Source: JAFMDF01 sp965277445
Lineage (GTDB): Bacteria > Bacteroidota > Bacteroidia > Chitinophagales > Saprospiraceae
NCBI GenBank assembly: GCA_965277445.1
Contig: CBDICY010000032.1
Span: 1,178,001-1,242,000, forward strand
DNA length: 64,000 nucleotides
Direction: 5' to 3'
The notes beneath the pieces are model-generated. The model was not told the origin of the DNA. It ran no database searches and saw nothing but the letters and a program-made list of their open reading frames with translations. The position numbers and the translations under genes are program-made. This document shows positions 1 through 9,095 of the stretch, piece after piece; the first letter of the stretch is position 1, and each line of letters starts with the position of its first letter.

Positions 1-1
1 A

Positions 2-931
2 AAAGTGGGGCTAGATTACTTGATTTTAGAAAAAGGGGTACTAGTCAATTCTTTATACAACTTTCCACAAAACATGACTTTTTTCTCTACTTCTATTTTA
101 TTAGAAATTGGAGATGTGCCTTTTATTTCTCATAACCCTAAGCCTACTCGCCAAGAGTCGTTAGAATATTATAACCGAGTCTATCAGAGTTGGAAACTAA
201 AAGCTAAGTTCTATGAAGAAGTAGTAGAAGTCGAACACGATGAAGGTATTTACCTACTAAAAACAAATAAACAAACTTACCATACCCGCTCGATCATTTT
301 GTCAACAGGTTTTTATGATACGCCTAGATTGATGAATATTAAAGGAGAAGATTTACCCAAAGTCAAGCATTTTTACGATACCCCGCATCCCTATATCGAC
401 CAAAAAGTATTGGTGATCGGTGCAGCTAATTCTGCCTGCGACGTAGCATTGGAACTATATCATAAGGGAGCAGAAGTCACCATGTCGGTTAGAAAAGATA
501 ACCTCAGTCATCGAGTTAAATATTGGATAAAACCGAATATTGAAAATAGAATAAAAGAAGGATCAATCAAGGCTTATTTTAATACAACAGTAGCAGAAAT
601 AACGCCCGATTCCGTCATCTTGAATACACCAGAAGGAAAAATTGAACTAGAAAATGATTGGGTGTTGGCGATGACTGGGTATAAACCAAATTTTGATTTA
701 TTTAGAAAAATAGGAATCGAATTGGCAGATGATGGATACCTAACGCCAATTCACAATGAAGAAACGTTAGAAACGAATATGCCAAATGTATATATCGCTG
801 GAGTGATTAATGGAGGTTTATTAACTAGTAAATTCTTTATTGAAAACACTAGAGTTCATGCAGAAATGATTATGGCTGATTTGGCTAAAAAAGTAAAAGT
901 AGCCACACCTAAACCTACCTTAGTTAAGTAA
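2..931 (+). CDS. ypdA: YpdA-family FAD/NAD(P)-dependent reductase, 5' end outside window
   Basis: Flavin-dependent pyridine-nucleotide oxidoreductase resembling the putative bacillithiol disulfide reductase YpdA. The reading frame is open to the first base, and the visible part begins at GLDYLILEKG, which in the family follows the first FAD-binding Rossmann motif, so roughly 25-30 residues are missing. A second dinucleotide-binding motif, VLVIGAANSACDVALEL, lies near residues 135-151 and would bind NADPH. ATGYKP-like (AMTGYKPNF) and YIAGVINGG segments near the C-terminus fit the FAD domain. The family works in cytosolic thiol redox balance (established for bacillithiol producers). The 3' end overlaps the converging DUF4920 gene by 12 bp. 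Substrate is inferred from family only. Confidence 0.85.
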   Translation, partial: KVGLDYLILEKGVLVNSLYNFPQNMTFFSTSILLEIGDVPFISHNPKPTRQESLEYYNRVYQSWKLKAKFYEEVVEVEHDEGIYLLKTNKQTYHTRSIILSTGFYDTPRLMNIKGEDLPKVKHFYDTPHPYIDQKVLVIGAANSACDVALELYHKGAEVTMSVRKDNLSHRVKYWIKPNIENRIKEGSIKAYFNTTVAEITPDSVILNTPEGKIELENDWVLAMTGYKPNFDLFRKIGIELADDGYLTPIHNEETLETNMPNVYIAGVINGGLLTSKFFIENTRVHAEMIMADLAKKVKVATPKPTLVK

Positions 932-1417
932 TAAAACACCAGAAGCCAAAAATTTCAATTCTTCTTTTGGCTCAACAATAGCAGCAATTTCTGCGGAAGA
1001 TTTTCCTTCATCTTCAGCGTAATGTCGCAATTCATCTACAGGCGTAACTTCTTTGAAAGCATAGCCTTCCATGATAACTCGTTTGCCTGCAATATCTTTC
1101 GGCATAAAAAAGCCGTAATCTTTAAATTTAACAAACATACTTGGTTGGTCAGGATTATCCGAAACTATATTTATCCAGCAACCTTTTGCTTGACAAACAC
1201 CTTCTACCGTTCCCATTACCTTAGTACTCAAAGAATCCGAACCTGCCATTTTAGCAATCATTTCATCATAAGAAATCGCATCACTTTTATTGATCTCTTC
1301 ACCAAATGCAATGGCTTCTACTTGCCCATCAGCGGCTAATTGTACTTTCCCCTCAGGAGTAGTACTACAAGCACCTAAAAATAAAAAAAGGCTAAAAGAT
1401 AAGAATAATTTGTACAT
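920..1417 (-). CDS. DUF4920 family lipoprotein
   Basis: A 165-residue predicted lipoprotein. The N-terminus is a short hydrophobic signal with a lipobox LGAC, giving lipid attachment at Cys17. The mature part matches my memory of the DUF4920 domain: a small OB-like beta domain with the pair Cys75/Cys80 in VEGVCQAKGCW, followed by a MFVKFKDYGFFMP strand. The two cysteines next to a tryptophan may bind metal or form a disulfide (inference). Molecular function is unknown. Its own promoter is seen just upstream, and its end overlaps the YpdA-like gene from the other strand by 12 bp. Confidence 0.85.
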   Translation of the reverse strand: MYKLFLSFSLFLFLGACSTTPEGKVQLAADGQVEAIAFGEEINKSDAISYDEMIAKMAGSDSLSTKVMGTVEGVCQAKGCWINIVSDNPDQPSMFVKFKDYGFFMPKDIAGKRVIMEGYAFKEVTPVDELRHYAEDEGKSSAEIAAIVEPKEELKFLASGVLLLN

Positions 1418-1459
1418 GGCAATTTCATTGAAGGTTCTAAATTCTTTAATATATGCTTA

Positions 1460-1491
1460 CAAAGATAATGTATACGGGATAGATAGTCAAA
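1460..1491 (-). promoter_or_regulatory. Bacteroidota-type promoter for the DUF4920 lipoprotein
   Basis: Read on the minus strand, TTTG (1491-1488) is followed after 20 bp by TATCTTTG (1467-1460). This matches the Bacteroidota primary sigma consensus TTTG-N19-TAnnTTTG with one extra spacer base. Transcription would start about 1455, leaving a leader of about 35-40 nt before the start codon at 1417. Confidence 0.7.
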
Positions 1492-1510
1492 AGTTGATTA
1501 TACTTCTAGA

Positions 1511-1652
1511 GATCAGAAGTCAGACCTAAAATCGAAATTTTCTGTCTGAGGTCAGACTAACGTAATATAAACACCTGAAATCCAATAATCTAACGGATAA
1601 TTTCTGACTTCTGACAGTTTATGTAATAAACGATCTGACACCTGACTTCTTT
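1511..1652. repeat. Heptamer-rich inverted repeat block (TCAGAAG family)
   Basis: Short runs of the degenerate heptamer CAGAAGT/ACTTCTG in both orientations: GATCAGAAGTCAG at 1511-1523, GTCTGAGGTCAGAC at 1543-1556, CTGACTTCTGACAG near 1604-1616 and CTGACACCTGACTTCT near 1634-1650. The last two face the first two and can fold back. A related block lies between mreC and mreD (23591-23733) and shares a stretch reading CATAAACTGTCAGAAGTCAG in one orientation. It lies between the DUF4920 promoter and the end of the HEAT-cyclophilin gene. Confidence 0.75.
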
Positions 1653-1659
1653 TAAAATA

Positions 1660-3675
1660 TTAATATCTAATAGCCACACTCAAAATATTATCCCCTTGTT
1701 CCATTTGATGAACCGCTTCCATTCCTTCTGTGACTTTACCAAAAATGGTATAATTCCCATCTAAATGGGGCGTTGGAGAATGCGTAATAAAAAATTGTGT
1801 CCCTTCCGTATGATTTCCAGCAGAAGCCATCCCAATATATCCTTCGCCATCATAATACGCTAAAGGTAATTCTGATCGAATTGAATAATCTAAACTACCA
1901 TAGCCATCCCCTCTTGGGCAACCACCTTGAATAACAAAATTCGGGACAATTCTATGAAAGCTCTTATCTTTAAAAAATCCTGATTCGGCTAATTGAATAA
2001 AATTAATAACCGTTCCTGGTGCCAATAAAGGAGACAAACTAACTCGAATTTTTCCTTTAGTTGTTTGAATAACTGCGGCAGCACTATTTGTCACTCTTTG
2101 TAATAAATTAAAATCAATTGGATGATTAAAAGCAGGTGTAATTTGTTCGGCAGTCGTCGTTTTACCTTGAAAGAAATCAATGACTTTTTGGACTTCATTA
2201 TAAGTCTCTGTTGCTTCTGGCAATTTTAAGTTTTGTTGTGCGGCTATAATAATCGGTAAACTATCTTGTAAAGCAACTTTAAAATTATCGTTAATCCCCG
2301 TCAAAATACCTGAGGCTACTGCGATACTACCAACATCTCCACTTCTAAAAACATCCAATAAAAAACCAGATAAATCCCTCGTGACTCTACGTCTACTAAC
2401 TCCAAAAACTTTGTCAAAATCGGGGTTCGCAATGATGCGACCAACACCTGCCACTAAAGAAGATTTTTCCACAGCAGATTGTAAATTCGGTACTTGATCC
2501 AACATAAAGGAATAATTCCAACCAAAATCTCCCATCGCCTTCAATACAGCTGCTTTTTCAGTCGAACTTTGCGCACTTAAGTAACGCTTTCGCAAAGTTG
2601 CATTAATTCCTCCCTTTGTATCCACCATATAAGGTGGTAAGTTTTTATTAGCAGCTTCTAATAATGCTAACTGAACTTGCCAAGGGCGCTCCACTTTCGA
2701 CATTCTATAATAACTAGCCGCTTGACGGGCAATGCCATTATTAACTAAAAATTGCGCAGCCATTTGTGCTATTGTTAAATTAGGGTCATCCAATGCTGTC
2801 AAAATAGTCGCACTCACACTATCATATTCTGCGCCATTTAACGCTCGAATCACATTCACTTTAACTCGATAATCTGTTTCTTCGTTAAATTGGGTAACCA
2901 GCGCATTGGTAGCAGCAGGTGTTTTGATTTTGCCTAAAGCAAGTGCCAAAGGAATTCGTATTTTCACATCTTTTTCTGCCGCTAAAGTTTCACTTAGTGC
3001 CGCTACATTATTCGTAATATCAATATCCTTTGCTCTACCTAAATAATTCGCTGCTATCATTCTTACCCTTGGCGGATACAAAGTATTATTGACAAAAGTC
3101 AACATTTTAGAGGTTCCTTCTGGACTCACCATATCTCTCATGGCAAAACGATAAATACCATAAGCTTGTCCTTCTAATAATAAGGTATCACTAACTTTAT
3201 AAGTAGAAATGCCTGTCAATAACTTTAGCGTTTCTTTAGGCGCACATTTTCCAACTGCCTCCAAGATAATACTATTTGATCTTACAAATTGCCGAGCCGT
3301 ATCATATTGCTCAAACGCCTGCATCAAAATAGACGCTCCTCGTTCTTCCCCTAACTGACCAATCGCATAGGCAGCAGCAGCCCTCACCTCTTGAATAGGA
3401 TCTTTTAATAATTTTGCCAAACTGTCTAAAGCCGTTTTATCTTTGGTAGAACCAAAAGCCATAGCAGCGGCATACCTATAAGAAGGATCTTTATCATGAA
3501 AAAAAGGCAATAAAGCGGCTGTTTTTTGTTCGTCTTGATACCGAATAATTTCTTGTAAAGTAGAATCTCTTAAATCCCTAGTAACTTCTGTTAGTACAAC
3601 TTCTTCTGGCGGTACACATTGAAACAACAATATAAAAAGCAGGAAGAATAACAGGTATTTAAAATTAATGGTCAT
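1660..3675 (-). CDS. HEAT-repeat / cyclophilin-type peptidyl-prolyl isomerase lipoprotein
   Basis: A 671-residue fusion. Residues 1-20 are a lipoprotein signal with the lipobox LFQC (Cys20). Residues about 50-330 are HEAT-like helical repeats, including YRYAAAMAFGS and VRAAAAYAIGQLGE, which normally act as a protein-binding solenoid. Residues about 510-671 are a cyclophilin domain with FHRIVPNFVIQGG (catalytic Arg and active-site Phe/Gln) and GTQFFITHSPTPHLDGNYTIFG. The position of the human CypA tryptophan is His here, as in several bacterial cyclophilins. The lipid anchor places it in the periplasm or outer membrane, so it probably binds and isomerises exported proteins (inference). It has no obvious operon partner. 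Confidence 0.9.
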   Translation of the reverse strand: MTINFKYLLFFLLFILLFQCVPPEEVVLTEVTRDLRDSTLQEIIRYQDEQKTAALLPFFHDKDPSYRYAAAMAFGSTKDKTALDSLAKLLKDPIQEVRAAAAYAIGQLGEERGASILMQAFEQYDTARQFVRSNSIILEAVGKCAPKETLKLLTGISTYKVSDTLLLEGQAYGIYRFAMRDMVSPEGTSKMLTFVNNTLYPPRVRMIAANYLGRAKDIDITNNVAALSETLAAEKDVKIRIPLALALGKIKTPAATNALVTQFNEETDYRVKVNVIRALNGAEYDSVSATILTALDDPNLTIAQMAAQFLVNNGIARQAASYYRMSKVERPWQVQLALLEAANKNLPPYMVDTKGGINATLRKRYLSAQSSTEKAAVLKAMGDFGWNYSFMLDQVPNLQSAVEKSSLVAGVGRIIANPDFDKVFGVSRRRVTRDLSGFLLDVFRSGDVGSIAVASGILTGINDNFKVALQDSLPIIIAAQQNLKLPEATETYNEVQKVIDFFQGKTTTAEQITPAFNHPIDFNLLQRVTNSAAAVIQTTKGKIRVSLSPLLAPGTVINFIQLAESGFFKDKSFHRIVPNFVIQGGCPRGDGYGSLDYSIRSELPLAYYDGEGYIGMASAGNHTEGTQFFITHSPTPHLDGNYTIFGKVTEGMEAVHQMEQGDNILSVAIRY

Positions 3676-4106
3676 TATAGTAGATTTATGATGGTATGTA
3701 ACTGGACAAATAAGTAGTATGGTTTCAGGTAGCGGGTATCAGGTTAAATCTATTCACGTCACACCTGAAACCTTATACCCGATACCTGCCCCCCCTTTTT
3801 CACCTTTTCCAGAATAGCGCAAAAATAGCAGCTTTCCGCATTTTAGTGAAAGAAATTAGGCATGCATTCTGCTTTTTAAAATCGTTTTGCATTTTTATCG
3901 CTGTTTTCGTGCAATTTTTTTGTAATTCTGCGTTTTAAATAAATGTTAATAGATAGATTTAACCTAATTTCTATTTACGAAACAGCAACACAACATTTTT
4001 ATTGTCAGCGTTTTATAGATTTAAAGTCATAAAACGGAACATATTATCGGCAAAACGTTCCTTTTAAGGAAACACTCGTTCAACAACTAAAGGTAATTTT
4101 TTTAAA
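3676..4106. other. 431-bp divergent intergenic region
   Basis: Separates the start of the HEAT-cyclophilin gene from the start of the histidine kinase. It holds a heptamer inverted repeat (3723-3790) and then about 300 bp of AT-rich DNA without an open frame or RNA that I can support. Promoters for both genes must lie here, but I found no clear TAnnTTTG box. Confidence 0.5.
3723..3790. repeat. Heptamer inverted repeat (ACCTGAA/TTTCAGG family)
   Basis: The left half reads in register as TTTCAGG TAGCGGG TATCAGG. The right half reads ACCTGAA ACCTTAT ACCCGAT ACCTGCC. The halves are inverted relative to each other and separated by about 15 bp, so the block can form an imperfect hairpin made of degenerate heptamers. 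Confidence 0.7.
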
Positions 4107-5327
4107 ATGGATATTTACGAACGTAAATCTAAGTGGAAATGGTATTTGGGCATTGCAGGAATTATCATCGTATTCATTTCGATGTTATATACTAATTATT
4201 TGACTTCAAATCTAGCTGCCGAAGAAAAAAAGAATGTTGAGTTATGGATTATGGCTCAAGAGCGGCAAGCAGAAATGATGAAAGATGACTCAACTTTTAG
4301 TAAGGACTACACATTACACAACCATATTACAATTTCGAATACTACAATACCATTAATTCTGGTAAATGATGCTGGAATAATTGAAAGTACTAGGAATTAT
4401 CCAGAAGTAGAAGATGAAAGTGGATTAATAATTGAGGAAAAACTTAAATCATTAATCCCAAAAGTGGAATCGCTAAAAAAACAAGGTAGAGAATTAATAC
4501 TAGAAACAGATCATTTTGTACAATTTGTCTACTATGATCAATCAAGAAATTTAACCTTACTCCAATATTATCCATTAATTCAATTTCTTTTGATAGCTGG
4601 TTTCATAGCCTTTGGCTACTTCAGTTTCAGCTCCTCCCGCCGAGCCGAACAAAACCAAGTTTGGGTAGGTATGGCAAAAGAAACCGCCCACCAATTAGGT
4701 ACGCCAATTTCTGCCATTATGGGTTGGATAGACCATTTAAAAGATATGTATGGTAGTGATGAATACATGCAAGATGTAGTAACAGAGTTACAAAAAGATA
4801 CAGGTAGGTTAGAGTTAATAGCCGATCGGTTTTCTAAAATTGGCTCGGAGCCAAAAATGGAACCAATTAATATTTACGATGAGTTAGAAAGTATGCGCGC
4901 CTATATGCAAAGACGAGCGTCTCGTAGAATAGAATTTGAATTCCCTGATCCTACTCAAGTGCAAGAAGTCCATATCAATCCACCTTTATTTAATTGGGTT
5001 TTAGAAAATCTACTCCGAAACGCACTAGATGCTATGGGAGGGAAAGGAAAAATAAGTGCCAAAGTTTATAAGGAAAAAAACCATGTTTGCATAGATATTA
5101 GCGATACAGGGAAGGGGATTCCCGCTTCCAAATTCAAAACTGTTTTCAAACCAGGTTACTCCACCAAGAAAAGAGGATGGGGTTTAGGTCTTTCCCTTGC
5201 TAAAAGAATAATTGAAACTTACCACTCTGGCAGGATTTTTGTAAGTAAATCGGTAGCTAATGAACAAACTACTTTTACTATAAAACTCCCTGTAAACCAC
5301 CATGTTAGAGGAGCAATCGCGAATTAA
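4107..5327 (+). CDS. Membrane sensor histidine kinase
   Basis: A 406-residue two-component sensor kinase. A first transmembrane helix lies at about residues 12-32, a periplasmic sensing segment of about 120 residues follows, and a second helix lies at about 155-175. The dimerisation helix carries the phospho-accepting His195 in AKETAHQLGTP. The ATPase domain shows an N box (NLLRNALDAMGG), a G1 box (DTGKGIP) and a G2 box (WGLGLSLAKRI). No response regulator lies beside it, so it is an orphan by position. Its last 26 bp overlap the start of the next gene, a TonB-dependent receptor, which implies co-transcription and translational coupling. The signal sensed is unknown. Confidence 0.92.
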   Translation: MDIYERKSKWKWYLGIAGIIIVFISMLYTNYLTSNLAAEEKKNVELWIMAQERQAEMMKDDSTFSKDYTLHNHITISNTTIPLILVNDAGIIESTRNYPEVEDESGLIIEEKLKSLIPKVESLKKQGRELILETDHFVQFVYYDQSRNLTLLQYYPLIQFLLIAGFIAFGYFSFSSSRRAEQNQVWVGMAKETAHQLGTPISAIMGWIDHLKDMYGSDEYMQDVVTELQKDTGRLELIADRFSKIGSEPKMEPINIYDELESMRAYMQRRASRRIEFEFPDPTQVQEVHINPPLFNWVLENLLRNALDAMGGKGKISAKVYKEKNHVCIDISDTGKGIPASKFKTVFKPGYSTKKRGWGLGLSLAKRIIETYHSGRIFVSKSVANEQTTFTIKLPVNHHVRGAIAN

Positions 5328-8019
5328 TCACCTTTTTTGGCACAGTTTGCACCCAATAAATTTACTGGTGCTATTCCTACTTTGTGCTTTCCTGTTACTT
5401 CCCCTCGGTAGTAAAGCTAATCCACTATTCCAAGATATTCCCGTTACCGTTATAGATACTAAGACAGGCGAACCATTATTTCCTGTTAATATTTATACAG
5501 AAGATACGCGTTTTTTCGTAGCGACCGATATAGACGGGAAAGCAATCATCTCTAACTTAGGCTATAGAGACATCGTTGTTTTCAGTTATACAGGGTACAA
5601 AACGCTAAAATTGCCCATCTACGAAATCAGGAATAAGAAGGGTGAAATTTTCATGGAGGAAGATATAGAATTATTATCGGAGGTGGTGGTAGTAGGCAGA
5701 AGAGACGACCGCATTGAAGAAATTCCTTACCAAATAGAGCGCATTACCAACAAAGAAATTCAGTTTAGTAACGCGCAGACTTCAGCAGATTTGTTAGAAA
5801 AAAGTGGCAATTTATTTGTCCAAAAAAGTCAAATGGGTGGGGGCAGTCCTATCATTAGAGGCTTTGAAGCCAACAGAGTATTATTGGTCGTTGATGGAGT
5901 AAGAATGAATAATGCCATTTATCGAAATGGCCATTTACAAAATGCGATTACGATTGATCCTGCCATTTTACAGCAAGCAGAAGTTATTTCTGGACCTGGT
6001 TCCTTGACGTATGGTAGTGATGCCTTAGGAGGAGTCGTTCATTATCGAACGAGAGACCCCGAATTAGCTTATGGTCCTAACGAAGATTTAGTTTTAAAAA
6101 CAAATGCTTCTCTGCGCTATTCCTCTGCTAACTTTGAAAAAGCCTTCCATGTAGACTTTAATCAAGGGCAAAAAAAATGGGGTTCTCTGACTAGTTTTTC
6201 AATGGTCGATTATGATAACTTAATAGCAGGAAATGTTAGACCAGCAGCCTATCCTGAATTTGGGAAGAAATATGTAGTTCCATTAAAGGATCCTACCTCT
6301 AGAGATAAAGCCATCAATCCAAATGTTAATCAACAATGGGGAACACAATATGGCCAAATAGATTTTCTACAAAAATTAAAATTTCAACCAACTGATAATT
6401 TATACTTTGTAGCGAACCTGCAATGGTCCGCTTCCTCTGCTATTCCTCGTTATGATAATCTAGCAGAAACGATAGCAGATTCTAGTGATTTGAAATGGAG
6501 AGAATGGTATTATGGGCCTCAACAAAGAATTTTAGGATCTATCAAAGCTCGTTTATTGGATCAAAAGTACTTTGATCGGGGTACTATCATCGCTTCTTTT
6601 CAAAAAGTAGATGAGGATCGCTATAAGCGTAAATGGGCAAAGAACTGGCGAAGTGTAAGTCAAGTAGATGTATTTGTTTATTCATTAACTGCTGACTTTG
6701 ATAAATTTTTAACTGAAGACGAGCGGATTACCGTTTCTTATGGATTAGATTGGAGTCGAAATGATGTCAAGTCTACAGCAAAAGAAGTATATGTACATAG
6801 AGGTAGTCAGCAAGGAGATATTCTATTAGATGGGGATGATATTATTTCCCGATATCCAAGCGGAGGTAGTGCTATGAATAGTTATGGTGCTTATACCAAT
6901 CTAAAATGGAAAAGTAAGAATAATGTACTAGCCGCTGAAGCAGGCTTGCGCTATAGTCTAGTTCAATTAGCTGGCTTTTTTGGCGCAAATGATCCAATTC
7001 AATGGCCACAGAATTATATAGATGGCATTTACCTTAAAAATGATGCCTTAACTTTTGGCACAGGATTAACGGCCAATACTAAAGATAAATGGCAATTTAG
7101 AGCCTTAATTGCTTCTGCTTTCCGTTCACCTAATATTGATGATTTTGCACAAATTAGAGAAAAGAATGGGTTCATTACCGTACCCAATCCTACTTTAAAA
7201 CCAGAACAGGCTTTGACCTTTGAAGTAACGGTAGGTAAACAATTAGGGGCTATTAAAACAGATAATACAGGAAAAAAATCAGGTACTAGTTTAAATATAA
7301 GCGCAACTACTTTTCGAACCGATCTAAAAAATGCTTTAACTCGACAAAATTTTGCACTACCAGATGGTACAACCGTTTTATTTAGAGACAATGAAGCATT
7401 AGAAATACAAGCAAACGTAAATGCTACGACGGCTACAGTTACAGGAGCATCTGGTAATTTTAGTCTTAAAATAGGCGCTAACTTTGAATTACAATCTAGC
7501 ATTAGTTATACCAAAGGAACATATAGGTTTCAGGATAATCTAGAAGGAATCGTGATTGATACCATTGTTCCTTTTGCTCATATTCCACCTTTATATGGAA
7601 AAACTAGCCTAACCTTCAACTTGGGTAAATGGAGAATATCTCCAACCGTTCGCTATAATGGCAGAAAACGACCAAATGATTATGCAGTAGCGTCTGCTAG
7701 ACTCATTAATGGTAACGAAATACTACTAAGAAGAGATGGGACTTCTGATAATATTGATTATTCTCCTTTTGGTTTTATTGATGTGAATGGTGATCCTTGT
7801 ATCCCTGAAGACCCTAATAGAAATACTATTTGTCAAGAAGGTTATGCAGGGTCTTTAGCTTGGACAACTTATAATATTTACACCGAATACCAAATCAATG
7901 ACAAATTTTCAATCAATTTAAGTGTCGAAAATATTGGTGATTTACATTATCGTCCTTTTTCTTCTGGTGTAAGTAGTGCAGGGAGAAATTTTATCATTGG
8001 ATTGAGAGGCAGTTTTTAA
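5302..8019 (+). CDS. TonB-dependent outer membrane receptor
   Basis: A 905-residue receptor. The long signal segment ends near residue 40. A carboxypeptidase-regulatory-like beta domain (VTVIDTKTGEPLFPVNIYTED, about 48-120) precedes the TonB box region and plug domain (GGSPIIRGFEANRVLLVVDGVRMNNAIY, about 180-210; GPGSLTYGSDALGG). The rest is a 22-strand-type barrel ending in the terminal strand FIIGLRGSF. Plug and barrel resemble the haem/haemoglobin receptor branch, but the ligand is not shown by sequence. The start lies 26 bp inside the histidine kinase gene. A later start is unlikely because the hydrophobic signal core follows directly. Confidence 0.9.
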   Translation: MLEEQSRINHLFWHSLHPINLLVLFLLCAFLLLPLGSKANPLFQDIPVTVIDTKTGEPLFPVNIYTEDTRFFVATDIDGKAIISNLGYRDIVVFSYTGYKTLKLPIYEIRNKKGEIFMEEDIELLSEVVVVGRRDDRIEEIPYQIERITNKEIQFSNAQTSADLLEKSGNLFVQKSQMGGGSPIIRGFEANRVLLVVDGVRMNNAIYRNGHLQNAITIDPAILQQAEVISGPGSLTYGSDALGGVVHYRTRDPELAYGPNEDLVLKTNASLRYSSANFEKAFHVDFNQGQKKWGSLTSFSMVDYDNLIAGNVRPAAYPEFGKKYVVPLKDPTSRDKAINPNVNQQWGTQYGQIDFLQKLKFQPTDNLYFVANLQWSASSAIPRYDNLAETIADSSDLKWREWYYGPQQRILGSIKARLLDQKYFDRGTIIASFQKVDEDRYKRKWAKNWRSVSQVDVFVYSLTADFDKFLTEDERITVSYGLDWSRNDVKSTAKEVYVHRGSQQGDILLDGDDIISRYPSGGSAMNSYGAYTNLKWKSKNNVLAAEAGLRYSLVQLAGFFGANDPIQWPQNYIDGIYLKNDALTFGTGLTANTKDKWQFRALIASAFRSPNIDDFAQIREKNGFITVPNPTLKPEQALTFEVTVGKQLGAIKTDNTGKKSGTSLNISATTFRTDLKNALTRQNFALPDGTTVLFRDNEALEIQANVNATTATVTGASGNFSLKIGANFELQSSISYTKGTYRFQDNLEGIVIDTIVPFAHIPPLYGKTSLTFNLGKWRISPTVRYNGRKRPNDYAVASARLINGNEILLRRDGTSDNIDYSPFGFIDVNGDPCIPEDPNRNTICQEGYAGSLAWTTYNIYTEYQINDKFSINLSVENIGDLHYRPFSSGVSSAGRNFIIGLRGSF

Positions 8020-8021
8020 AT

Positions 8022-8207
8022 AATGATGAACGATGAATTAGTAAACTTGCGAATTTAGGAATGGAATTATTGAAAAAACTGTCATTACTAAAGAATAAAA
8101 GATTAGTTAGTTATTGAAATTTTATCGTTAGTCTCCTACCATTTCCCATATTATAAAGCTCCATTCTAAGAAGCAATAAAGTCTGTTTTTGCTACAATTC
8201 ATCATTT
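8022..8207. repeat. Short heptamer repeats flanking the receptor-nadD gap
   Basis: GATGAAC/GATGAAT heptamers follow the TonB receptor stop codon at 8022-8040. The inverted copy AATTCATCATT lies at 8196-8207, ten bases before the nadD stop. The two could pair across the 150-bp gap between these convergent genes. No classical terminator is visible. Confidence 0.55.
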
Positions 8208-8217
8208 TTGAGCGAAG

Positions 8218-8790
8218 CTATTTATACAAGCGACTAGCCGCTAAATATTCAAAAACTGCAGGAGTTACTAAATATTCCACAGATTGTCCATGCTTAATAC
8301 ACTTCCGAATATAGCTTGCCGAAATATCCATCAACGGCGCTTCAAATAAAGCCACCCTTTCATGATTAGCTAGTGCCCCTAAGTCATAATTAGGGCGACT
8401 GTAAACGTAAATTTGATGATTTTTCAAAATCGTTTCATAATTTTTCCATTTATGAAAAGTCCCTAAATTATCTCCGCCCATAATTAAGACAAATTCTTTC
8501 GTCGGATGTTTCTCTTTCAGATAGGTCAAGGTATCTACAGTATACGATGGTTTGGGTAAATCAAACTCTATATTAGAGGCTTTCAGTTTTGGATTGTCCT
8601 CAATCGCTAAGCGAACCAAATGCAAACGATCATAATCTCTCGCCAAGGATGATTTTTGCTTTAGTGGATTTTGTGGAGAAACCACCAACCAAACTTCCTT
8701 CAAATCCGTATGAGTAGCCATATAGTTCGCTATAATCAAGTGCCCTACATGAATAGGATTAAAAGATCCAAAAAATAAACCTATCTTCAT
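8218..8790 (-). CDS. nadD: Nicotinate-nucleotide adenylyltransferase
   Basis: Transfers AMP from ATP to nicotinate mononucleotide, giving deamido-NAD in cytosolic NAD synthesis. The 190-residue length is normal. The N-terminal nucleotidyltransferase signature GSFNPIHVGH lies at residues 8-17, and the ISASYIRKCI segment near residue 160 corresponds to the family's ISSTxIR ATP-binding motif with Ala-Ser-Tyr replacing Ser-Thr. The start at 8790 gives the standard MKIGLFFGSFNP beginning. Another NAD gene, nadA, lies 45 kb away in this window. The upstream region contains a small perfect hairpin. Confidence 0.95.
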   Translation of the reverse strand: MKIGLFFGSFNPIHVGHLIIANYMATHTDLKEVWLVVSPQNPLKQKSSLARDYDRLHLVRLAIEDNPKLKASNIEFDLPKPSYTVDTLTYLKEKHPTKEFVLIMGGDNLGTFHKWKNYETILKNHQIYVYSRPNYDLGALANHERVALFEAPLMDISASYIRKCIKHGQSVEYLVTPAVFEYLAASRLYK

Positions 8791-9095
8791 TCTATGAAAA
8801 GTTTAGTACAATCAAATTAAATCAGCTATCTATTCTTTTTTCAATAACAAAAGACGATATTTGCTAAACTAAAAATAAGCGTAAAAAATACGCTTATAAG
8901 GTATTTAAGAAAAATTATCAAAATAAAAGTGTAATTATTCAGAACTAAGAGTAAAGCATTATTCGAAAATTCAGTCAATTTATGATCTCATTGAACCAAT
9001 ATTTTCGGATATTTAGTCTCTTTTCTCTCAATGTAATGGTTTCTAATCTCTGTTCTGAATAATCACAGCAAAGTAACAATAAATCTAAATTAATC
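8791..9095. other. 305-bp divergent intergenic region with hairpins
   Basis: Lies between the divergent nadD and galE starts. It contains a perfect 9-bp hairpin, ATAAGCGTA-aaaaa-TACGCTTAT (8875-8897), and a wide inverted repeat (8934-9063). The small hairpin is not placed to end either gene and has no T-run, so it is not a normal terminator. Promoter boxes were not recognised. Confidence 0.6.
8934..9063. repeat. Inverted repeat element, ATTCAGAAC type, copy A
   Basis: Perfect 12-bp arms ATTATTCAGAAC (8934-8945) and GTTCTGAATAAT (9052-9063). The 106-bp interior is rich in TCTC (TCTCTTTTCTCTC, TAATCTCTG). A related element lies at 34967-35112, with the same right-arm theme TATCTCTATTCTGAATAA. 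Confidence 0.65.
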
